Shown here piece by piece: positions 35,114 through 40,493 of a stretch of DNA of 40,493 bases. This DNA is from an uncultured Oscillibacter sp. (lineage in GTDB: Bacteria > Bacillota > Clostridia > Oscillospirales > Oscillospiraceae): NCBI RefSeq assembly GCF_900544955.1, contig NZ_UQXD01000020.1:1-40493 (forward strand), read 5' to 3'. The notes under the pieces are model-generated. The model did no database searches. It worked only from the letters and a program-made list of their open reading frames with translations, and had not been told where the DNA came from. The first letter of the stretch is position 1. Each line of letters begins with the position of its first letter. The position numbers and the translations under genes are program-made.

Positions 35114-36631
35114 ATGGTGGTCACCATTCGGTCCCTGGGGCTCAGCGGAATAACGGGATATGAGGTCAGCGCGGAGTGCTTCCTCTCCGGGGGCCTGCCG
35201 GCCTTCGACGTGGTGGGCCTGCCGGACACCGCCGTGCGGGAGGCCCGGGAGCGGGTCCGGGCGGCGGTAAAGAACTGCGGCGCCAAGTTCCCCGTCAGCC
35301 GCATCACCGTGAACCTGGCCCCCGCCGGGCAGAAGAAGGCGGGCACCCTGTACGACCTGCCCATCTTCGTGGGGCTGCTGGCCGCCGCCGGGGAGCTGCC
35401 GCCGCCTCCGGCGGACGCGGCCTTTCTGGGGGAGCTGTCCCTCACCGGCGCCCTGCGGGGCGTGGCCGGCGTGCTGCCCATGGCCCTGGCGGCCCGGGAG
35501 GCGGGCATCCGCACACTGTTCGTCCCGGCGGAAAACGCCGCCGAGGCCACCCTCGCCGGCGGCCTCACCGTCTACGGCGTGACGGACGTGGCGGCCCTGG
35601 CCGCCCATTTGAAGGGGTCGGCCCCCCTCTCCCCCGCCCCCGCCTGGGCGCCGGAGGCAGACGGCGCCCCCTGCCCGGACCTGCGGGACGTGATGGGGCA
35701 GGAGAATGTGCGCCGGGCGCTGGAGGTGGCCGCCGCCGGCGGGCACAACCTGCTGCTCATCGGCTCCCCCGGCGCGGGCAAGTCCATGCTGGCCAAACGG
35801 CTGCCCTCCATCCTGCCGGACATGGACCGGAGCGAGGCGCTGGAGGTCTCCGGCATCTGGTCTGTGGCGGGGCTGGCGGACCCGGGCCGTCCGCTGCTGA
35901 CCCGCCGCCCCTTCCGCAGCCCCCACCACACCGCCTCCGCCGCGGCCCTCACCGGCGGCGGCCCCGCCATGCGGCCCGGGGAGATCTCCCTGGCCCACAA
36001 CGGCGTGCTGTTTCTGGACGAGCTGCCGGAGTTCCGCCGGGACGTGCTGGAGGCCATGCGCCAGCCCCTGGAGGACGGGGAGGTGACGGTGGCCCGGGCC
36101 GGGGGCACGCTGCGCCTGCCCGCCCGCTTCCAGCTGGTGTGCGCCATGAACCCCTGCCGCTGCGGCTGGCGGGGACACCCCTCCGGGCGGTGCACCTGCT
36201 CGGACCGGGAGGTGGAGAAGTACGTGGAGAAGATCTCCGGCCCCCTGCTGGACCGCATGGATCTCCACGTCAGCGTCCCCTCGGTGGAGTACGAGGCCAT
36301 GCGCCGCCGGGCGGAGCCGGAGTCCTCCGCCGCCGTCAAGGCCCGGGTGGACGCCGCCCGGGCCCTGCAAACCGCCCGGTTCCAGGGCACCGGCGTCCCC
36401 TGCAACGCCCGCATGTCCCCGGACCAGATCGCCCGCTTCTGCCGCCTGGACGGCGCCGGGGAGGCCCTGATGAAAACGGCCTTCGCCCGGATGGGCCTCA
36501 CCGCCCGCTCTCACGACCGCATCCTCCGGGTGGCCCGGACCGTGGCGGACCTGGACGGGGCGGCATCCATCGGCCCGGAGCACCTGGCGGAGGCCATCCA
36601 GTACCGAAACACGGACATTTTAAAGGGATAG
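35114..36631 (+). CDS. comM: YifB/ComM family AAA+ ATPase (Mg chelatase-like)
   Basis: A 505-residue cytoplasmic ATPase. ComM of Gram-negative bacteria is a hexameric helicase that helps branch migration during natural transformation; the role in Firmicutes is less clear. The N-terminal Lon-protease-like domain (GLSGITGYEVSAECFLSGGL, GLPDTAVREARERVRAAVKN) is followed by the AAA+ core with Walker A GSPGAGKSMLAKRLPSILP, a Walker B-type motif VLFLDELPEF, and the Cys-rich NPCRCGWRGHPSGRCTCS, then a helical C-terminal domain with LTARSHDRILRVARTVADL. ATG 35114 has AGGAGG seven bases upstream. DprA, often adjacent, is not in the window. Confidence 0.95.
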   Translation: MVVTIRSLGLSGITGYEVSAECFLSGGLPAFDVVGLPDTAVREARERVRAAVKNCGAKFPVSRITVNLAPAGQKKAGTLYDLPIFVGLLAAAGELPPPPADAAFLGELSLTGALRGVAGVLPMALAAREAGIRTLFVPAENAAEATLAGGLTVYGVTDVAALAAHLKGSAPLSPAPAWAPEADGAPCPDLRDVMGQENVRRALEVAAAGGHNLLLIGSPGAGKSMLAKRLPSILPDMDRSEALEVSGIWSVAGLADPGRPLLTRRPFRSPHHTASAAALTGGGPAMRPGEISLAHNGVLFLDELPEFRRDVLEAMRQPLEDGEVTVARAGGTLRLPARFQLVCAMNPCRCGWRGHPSGRCTCSDREVEKYVEKISGPLLDRMDLHVSVPSVEYEAMRRRAEPESSAAVKARVDAARALQTARFQGTGVPCNARMSPDQIARFCRLDGAGEALMKTAFARMGLTARSHDRILRVARTVADLDGAASIGPEHLAEAIQYRNTDILKG

Positions 36632-36722
36632 ACCCCACTCCACGAAGCGTTGATTGCGCGCCCCGCCGCGATCCGTTACACTCTTTTCAGCCGGTTTACC
36701 GGCAAAAAAGGAGGAACGGACC

Positions 36723-37391
36723 ATGAACGACCCCAACACCGCCTTTCACCCCATCGACCTGGAGACCTGGGACCGGAGACAGTACTTCTACTACTTCACC
36801 CAGCTGCTGCCCACCGGCTATTCCCTGAGCGTGGAGGTGGATGTGACCAATACCTACCGCCAGGCCAAGGAGCGGGGCATCCGGTTTTTCCCCGCCTATC
36901 TCTACCTGATGACCCGGCTGCTCAACGAGCGGCCCTGCTTCCGCATCGCCCAGCGGGACGGCCAGCTGGGCTTCTATGAGCGGCTGCATCCGTCCTACAC
37001 CGTGTTTCACCAGGGCGACAAAACCATGTCCAGCCTGTGGACCTGGTACAGCCCCCGGTTCTCCGATTTTTACGCCGGCTATCTGGAGGACCAAGCGCAA
37101 TACGCCCAAAACCACGGACCCTCCGCAAAGCCGGAGGCGCCGCCGCCCAACAGCTACCTGGCCGGGATGCTGCCCTGGGTGCGCTTTACCGCCTATACCC
37201 CCGTCCCCTTCGCGCCGCTGGCCTATCTTCCCGTGGTGCAGGCGGGGCAGCGTTTTTCCCGGGACGGGCGGCTGCTGATGCCCTTCTCCTTCACTATTCA
37301 CCATGCCGTGGCCGACGGCTACCACACGGCGGACTTTCTCCAGGCCCTGGCCGACGGCATGGCCCATCCGGAGGGCTGGATGGACGCATAA
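36723..37391 (+). CDS. CatA-like acetyltransferase (chloramphenicol acetyltransferase family)
   Basis: A 222-residue protein of the classical trimeric chloramphenicol O-acetyltransferase family; length and layout match. The N-terminus FHPIDLETWDRRQYFYYFTQ and the VFHQGDKTMSSLWTWYSPRF region are typical. The catalytic His is in FTIHHAVADGYHTADFLQAL (about residue 193); most CatA enzymes have HHAVCDGYH, so Cys is replaced by Ala while His and Asp are kept. Such chromosomal relatives are common in gut Clostridia and may acetylate other hydroxyl compounds; resistance cannot be assumed. GGAGGA precedes ATG 36723. It follows comM after 91 bp without a clear terminator or promoter, only a 5-bp hairpin (GCCGG/CCGGC), and ends with a strong terminator. 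Confidence 0.88.
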   Translation: MNDPNTAFHPIDLETWDRRQYFYYFTQLLPTGYSLSVEVDVTNTYRQAKERGIRFFPAYLYLMTRLLNERPCFRIAQRDGQLGFYERLHPSYTVFHQGDKTMSSLWTWYSPRFSDFYAGYLEDQAQYAQNHGPSAKPEAPPPNSYLAGMLPWVRFTAYTPVPFAPLAYLPVVQAGQRFSRDGRLLMPFSFTIHHAVADGYHTADFLQALADGMAHPEGWMDA

Positions 37392-37392
37392 G

Positions 37393-37434
37393 AACACGGG
37401 AGAGGCGCGCCAAATGGCGCGCCTCTCCCGTGTT
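37393..37434. terminator. Bidirectional terminator after the CAT-like gene
   Basis: A perfect 19-bp stem (AACACGGGAGAGGCGCGCC, loop AAAT, complement) between the converging CAT-like and anti-sigma genes. T-runs are short on both sides. Confidence 0.88.
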
Positions 37435-37447
37435 TGGGACCGCTCTC

Positions 37448-38296
37448 TTATTTCAAAAGGCCGTCCGTCACGGACGCCGGGATGGTGAACTCCGGCATCC
37501 CCATGTAGCCCGCGGCCACGGTGTACTCATCAAACACCAGTACCAGCGCCCCGTCGGCGTTGAAGTAGAAATTCTGCTCCGGGTCGATGGCGGTGAACTC
37601 CTCCGGCAGGTAGCCCAGAGCGTCGTCTTCCGCCATCTGGTCCTCCATCTGCCGCAGCACCTCGGCGCTGAGGGCCGTCACGTAGTCCGCCCCCTCCCGG
37701 AACAGGCCGCTGAGGGTCACCACCTGCCCGGTGGCCTTGTCGATGTGGTAGAAGCGGCTGAAGCTGTAGCCGCTGGCCTGGGTCTGGGTGGCGTCCACCC
37801 GGAGGGTGAACCACTCGTCGCTGTCCGTCACCACGCGGCTCGCCACGTCCAGCCCCTGATAGCCCTCGCCGATGGTCTGGCAGTCCTCCTGGAACTGGGC
37901 GATGAGCTGGTCCGTGTAGGCCTTCACCTGGTCGCTGACCTCCTGGGCGGCGGCGCCGCCCTCCAGCTCCGGCACCTGCACGTCCGCGGCGCTGTGGCCG
38001 TCGTCATAGGTGTAGCTGCGGAAGGTGACGATCTCCACCAGGGCCCCCAGCACGGGGATGTCCGCCATGGCGGCGGCCGCCGCCGGGGAGAGATTCGGCA
38101 CCGCGATAAACACCGCCAGGGCCGCGGCAATCCAGCCGCCATAGCGGAACAGGGTCTTCTTTGGTTTCTGTTGGGTCTGCATAGCTGTCTCCTCCAAAGC
38201 GGCGCAGGTGGCAAACACCCGTCCGGCATAGTCCTCCGGCAGGGGAAAGGGCTCCCGCTCTGCCCGCTCTCTCATGTTTTTATCAAATTGATCCAT
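37448..38296 (-). CDS. RsiV-like transmembrane anti-sigma factor (DUF3298 type)
   Basis: A 282-residue single-pass membrane protein. Residues 1-50 are cytoplasmic and acidic (EPFPLPEDYAGRVFATCAAL); a transmembrane helix follows (FRYGGWIAAALAVFIAVPNL, about 50-70); the extracellular part has a DUF3298-like domain (YHIDKATGQVVTLSGLF, ALSAEVLRQMEDQM, FNADGALVLVFDEYTVAAGY). RsiV of Bacillus and Clostridioides has this domain, binds lysozyme and is then cleaved to free SigV. Two ATGs are adjacent; GAGG in the sigma gene end fits 38296 better. It starts nine bases after the sigma gene stop, so both are co-translated. The sensed signal is inferred from RsiV, not shown. Confidence 0.85.
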   Translation of the reverse strand: MDQFDKNMRERAEREPFPLPEDYAGRVFATCAALEETAMQTQQKPKKTLFRYGGWIAAALAVFIAVPNLSPAAAAAMADIPVLGALVEIVTFRSYTYDDGHSAADVQVPELEGGAAAQEVSDQVKAYTDQLIAQFQEDCQTIGEGYQGLDVASRVVTDSDEWFTLRVDATQTQASGYSFSRFYHIDKATGQVVTLSGLFREGADYVTALSAEVLRQMEDQMAEDDALGYLPEEFTAIDPEQNFYFNADGALVLVFDEYTVAAGYMGMPEFTIPASVTDGLLK

Positions 38297-38305
38297 CATG
38301 TTACC

Positions 38306-38794
38306 TCACGCTTCCCGCAGCAGCTGCCGCAGCCGCGCCCGTCCCCGGGAGAGCCGGGTCTTCACCGCCGCCTCGCTGATGCCCAGAATGGTCCCGATCT
38401 CCCGGATGGAGAGGCCGTCGTAATAAAACAGCGTGACGGCGGCCCGTAGATCGTCTCCCAGGGACATGACCGCCTGCCACAGAGTCATCCGGTCCGTGGG
38501 GTCCGTCCCGGCGGCGGGCAGGTAGTCCTGCACCTCCTCCAGGTCCACGGTGGGCCGCCGCTTGCGGCAGGTGTCGTAGCATTTGTTGGCCAGGATGCGC
38601 AGAATCCAGGGCTTGAATTTCTCCTCGTCCCGCAGTCCGCCCCGGGCGGCGAAGGCGGAGCAGATGGCCTCCTGCACCGCGTCCTCCGCGTCCTCATCCT
38701 GCCGCAAAATGGCCTTGGCGGCACGGAACATGGCGTCCTGATGCCGGATGACCTGCGCGCAGAAGGCTTCTTTGTCCAGAACCGTTTGCTGCAT
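38306..38794 (-). CDS. ECF-type RNA polymerase sigma factor
   Basis: A 162-residue sigma-70 family protein with only regions 2 and 4. Region 2 is MFRAAKAILRQDEDAEDAVQ and the following EAICSAF with KFKPWILRILANKCYD; region 4 has GLSIREIGTILGISEAAVKT then RLSRGRARLR, a helix-turn-helix for the -35 element. ATG 38794 is preferred; an upstream in-frame ATG at 38833 lies in the promoter region. The ribosome site AGAGGAG is about 11 bases away. It is followed by its presumed RsiV-like anti-sigma partner. A possible autoregulated promoter precedes it (38836-38867). Confidence 0.93.
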   Translation of the reverse strand: MQQTVLDKEAFCAQVIRHQDAMFRAAKAILRQDEDAEDAVQEAICSAFAARGGLRDEEKFKPWILRILANKCYDTCRKRRPTVDLEEVQDYLPAAGTDPTDRMTLWQAVMSLGDDLRAAVTLFYYDGLSIREIGTILGISEAAVKTRLSRGRARLRQLLREA

Positions 38795-38835
38795 GCTCCG
38801 TGTGGCTCCTCTCTGGTTTTTTTGACCGGTCACTC

Positions 38836-38867
38836 TTTATGATGGCCCGGTGGGGCAAAAGGTTACC
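38836..38867 (-). promoter_or_regulatory. Possible ECF-dependent autoregulated promoter
   Basis: On the minus strand GGTAACC with the following TTTT is separated by about 17 bases from ATCATAAA. An AAC-type -35 and a TC-type -10 fit ECF promoters better than the vegetative TTGACA/TATAAT pattern. Confidence 0.4.
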
Positions 38868-38908
38868 GCCCTTTTCAAAGTTTTCTGAAATTTCCCCGGA
38901 GAACGGGC

Positions 38909-38937
38909 TTTTTCTCGCCGGGAAACTATTGTATAAT
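38909..38937 (+). promoter_or_regulatory. Promoter of thiI
   Basis: A perfect TATAAT (38932-38937) with a weak TTTTTC -35 at 17 bases. The leader is about 35 bases with GAAGGAGA before the start. Confidence 0.55.
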
Positions 38938-38977
38938 AGGTCATCTGTTAATTCTACACTTCGAAGGAGATTCCATC

Positions 38978-40156
38978 ATGAACAATCAAGAGATGCTGCT
39001 GCTGAAGCTGGGAGAGGTGGTGCTCAAGGGGCTGAACCGCCGCTCCTTCGAGGACAAGCTGGTGTCCAACGTGCGGCGGCGGCTGAAGGGCTGCGGCAGC
39101 TTCCAGATCTACGTCCGGCAGAGCACCATCTACGTGGAGCCCCAGGGGGAATCGTGCGACATGGAGGCGGCCTTCGCCGCCTGCCGCCAGGTGTTCGGCA
39201 TCGCCGCCGTGGCCCGGGCCGTGCCCTGCGAGAAGACGGTTCCCGCCATTGTGGAGACCGCCCGGGCCTACCTGGGCGAGGCCTTCGCCGCGGCCAGGAC
39301 CTTCAAGGTGGAGAGCAAACGGGCGGACAAGCTCTTCCCCATGACCTCCATCCAGCTCAGCCAGGCCGTGGGCGGCGATCTGGCGGAGTGCTTCCCCGCC
39401 GTGGCGGTGGACGTCCACCATCCGGACCTCACCGTGTACGTGGAAATCCGGGAGAAGTCCGCCTACGTCCACGCCCCCGCCGTCCCCGGCGCCGGCGGGC
39501 TGCCGGTGGGCATGGGGGGACGGGCGGTCAGCCTGCTCTCCGGCGGGCTGGACAGCCCAGTCTCCTCCTGGATGATGGCCCGCCGGGGGGTGGAGCTGGA
39601 GATGGTCCACTTCGTCTCCCCGCCCTACACCTCCCAGCAGGCCCAGGACAAGGTGCTGGAGCTGGCCCGCCTGCTGACGGCCTACTGCGGGCGGATGATC
39701 GTCCACATCGTGCCCTTCACCCGCATCCAGGAGGAGATCCGCAAAAACTGCCCGGAGGAGTACTTCACCCTCATCATGCGCCGCTTTATGATGCGCCTCA
39801 GCGAGGCCGTGGCGAAAAAGGCGGGGGCCAAGGCCCTGGTCACCGGGGAGTCCCTGGGCCAGGTGGCCAGCCAGACCATGATGGCCCTGGGCGTGACGGA
39901 GGATGTGACCACCATGCCCGTTTTGCGGCCCCTCATCGGCATGGACAAGGTGGAGATCATCCGTATCTCCCGGGAGATCGGCACCTACGACACCTCCATC
40001 CTCCCCTACGAGGATTGCTGCACGGTGTTCACCCCCCGCCACCCCGCCACCCGGCCCAACCTGGAGGACGTCCGGGCGGCGGAGACCAAGCTGGATGTGG
40101 AGGGGCTGGTGGAGGAGGCCCTGGCCGGGGAGAGCTGGATTCGGGTGAAGGCGTAA
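38978..40156 (+). CDS. thiI: tRNA 4-thiouridine synthetase ThiI (no rhodanese domain)
   Basis: A 392-residue enzyme that adenylates U8 of tRNA and inserts sulfur to give 4-thiouridine; some homologues also supply sulfur for thiamine. Order of domains: N-terminal ferredoxin-like region (LLLKLGEVVLKGLNRRSFED), THUMP domain (about 60-165, with FKVESKRADKLFP), and a PP-loop ATPase (SLLSGGLDSPVSSWMMARRG). ALVTGESLGQVASQTM and the Cys in LPYEDCCTVFTP are family features. The protein ends after the PP-loop domain and lacks the C-terminal rhodanese domain of the E. coli protein, as in most Firmicutes, so sulfur must come directly from a cysteine desulfurase. No desulfurase gene is adjacent. AAGGAGA gives a normal start. 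Confidence 0.96.
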   Translation: MNNQEMLLLKLGEVVLKGLNRRSFEDKLVSNVRRRLKGCGSFQIYVRQSTIYVEPQGESCDMEAAFAACRQVFGIAAVARAVPCEKTVPAIVETARAYLGEAFAAARTFKVESKRADKLFPMTSIQLSQAVGGDLAECFPAVAVDVHHPDLTVYVEIREKSAYVHAPAVPGAGGLPVGMGGRAVSLLSGGLDSPVSSWMMARRGVELEMVHFVSPPYTSQQAQDKVLELARLLTAYCGRMIVHIVPFTRIQEEIRKNCPEEYFTLIMRRFMMRLSEAVAKKAGAKALVTGESLGQVASQTMMALGVTEDVTTMPVLRPLIGMDKVEIIRISREIGTYDTSILPYEDCCTVFTPRHPATRPNLEDVRAAETKLDVEGLVEEALAGESWIRVKA

Positions 40157-40192
40157 GGTTTTGACGGCGCAGGCCGCCGGGCGGGAAGCGGT

Positions 40193-40381
40193 GCGGGACG
40201 TGTTCTGCCCGCAGGGCAGGGATGGGGATGATTTTGTCCCCTGTGGGACGCGGGAGTCTGCCCCTGGGGCGGGGACGGAAAGAATTCCACCGTCTGGCGG
40301 GGTCGAGGAGACGCCGCCCCGCAGGGCAGGAGAGACGTCCACGCCCCGGCGCGGGGACGGGGGGATGTGCCGCTTTGCGGC
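40193..40381. repeat. Seven-unit 27-bp tandem array of degenerate stem-loops
   Basis: Seven consecutive 27-base units (starts 40193, 40220, 40247, 40274, 40301, 40328, 40355 on the plus strand). Each has a purine-rich first part (for example GGACGGGGGGATG) and a C-rich block followed by a complementary G-rich block. Hairpins: CTGCCC/GGGCAG, GTCCC/GGGAC, GCCC/GGGC, a weak CCG/CGG, GCCC/GGGC, CCCC/GGGG, GTGCCGC/GCGGCAC. The unit length and the ability to pair are kept better than the sequence. On the minus strand the 27-base period keeps a frame open with a nine-residue Pro/Gly/Ser periodicity, but no ribosome site or start supports translation. A partial eighth unit may precede (40166-40192). 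Confidence 0.7.
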
Positions 40382-40394
40382 ACGGAATGCATCC

Positions 40395-40493
40395 TCATGG
40401 CGTCGTCGCAAAGTCCACTTGCCTCCGTTTCCGTCTGCGGCGAAAACTGCGCCCGCTCCCTTGCTCCTCCGCTCCCCGCAGAGACCGCTTCGC
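40395..40493 (-). CDS. Possible 3' end of a gene with a basic C-terminal tail
   Basis: A minus-strand frame is open from the window edge to a TGA at 40395-40397. The visible 32 residues include RSLRGAEEQGSG and a very basic RRRRKRRQVDFATTP end. It cannot be assigned to a family. The stop lies 14 bases from the hairpin array. It might be the real end of a gene that continues outside the window, or a chance frame in a repeat-associated region; the other frames here are also partly open. Confidence 0.35.
   Translation of the reverse strand, partial: AKRSLRGAEEQGSGRSFRRRRKRRQVDFATTP

Noticed and set aside
40193..40381. CRISPR array
   Set aside because: Units are contiguous and diverged, without identical direct repeats separated by unique spacers, and no cas gene is present.

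Overview
The window looks like chromosomal DNA from an anaerobic, GC-rich member of the Clostridia, most likely an Oscillospiraceae-type gut bacterium. This is inferred from the gene set: oxygen-sensitive pyruvate:ferredoxin oxidoreductase and a glycyl radical enzyme, phosphotransacetylase, a membrane pyrophosphatase, a MurT/GatD pair, an RsiV-like anti-sigma factor, strong AGGAGG ribosome sites, and many TTGACA/TATAAT promoters. No rRNA, tRNA, CRISPR array, insertion sequence or prophage was seen.

Layout from left to right. (1) 1-2640: a GntP-type permease and the first residues of a downstream gene on the minus strand, divergent from a FadR/GntR regulator with two matching operator sites between them. 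(2) 2703-5870: a LysM-G5-M23 cell-wall peptidase divergent from pta. (3) 5952-16508: a seven-gene minus-strand catabolic operon (Gfo/Idh dehydrogenase, glycyl radical enzyme, its activase, TRAP transporter DctP-DctQ-DctM, RpiB-like isomerase) facing a membrane-anchored AraC-type regulator. (4) 16623-18335: a two-gene unit of unknown function, a GGGtGRT-family protein and a NifU/IscU-like protein, behind a consensus promoter whose spacer carries a LacI-type palindrome. (5) 18516-22867: a DUF1835-type protein, the pyrophosphate-driven ion pump HppA, an IseA-like lipoprotein, and a self-contained 26-codon gene. (6) 23177-28740: metallophosphoesterase-mnmG, then cyclase-murT-gatD. (7) 28803-34822: an LtaS-type sulfatase and nifJ. 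(8) 35114-40156: comM/yifB, a CAT-like acetyltransferase, an ECF sigma factor with its RsiV-like anti-sigma, and thiI. (9) 40193-40493: a 27-bp tandem array of degenerate stem-loops and the 3' end of a basic-tailed reading frame.

How the genes fit together. The large operon should import a carboxylate-type substrate through the TRAP system and process it by oxidation (Gfo/Idh), isomerisation (RpiB-like) and radical-dependent elimination (glycyl radical enzyme). No kinase is present, and the RpiB-like protein lacks several phosphate and ring-opening residues, so an unphosphorylated sugar acid or polyol derivative is the working guess. NifJ, Pta and HppA are core fermentative energy metabolism. 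The M23 peptidase, IseA-like lipoprotein, MurT/GatD, LtaS-like enzyme and the RsiV-type sigma system all concern the cell envelope.

Most unusual points: the uncharacterised GGGtGRT/NifU-like pair with a LacI-type operator; the orphan glycyl radical operon; a GatD homologue that lacks both the catalytic Cys and the catalytic His; a promoter-RBS-terminator microgene too short for routine gene calling; and the 27-bp hairpin array after thiI.
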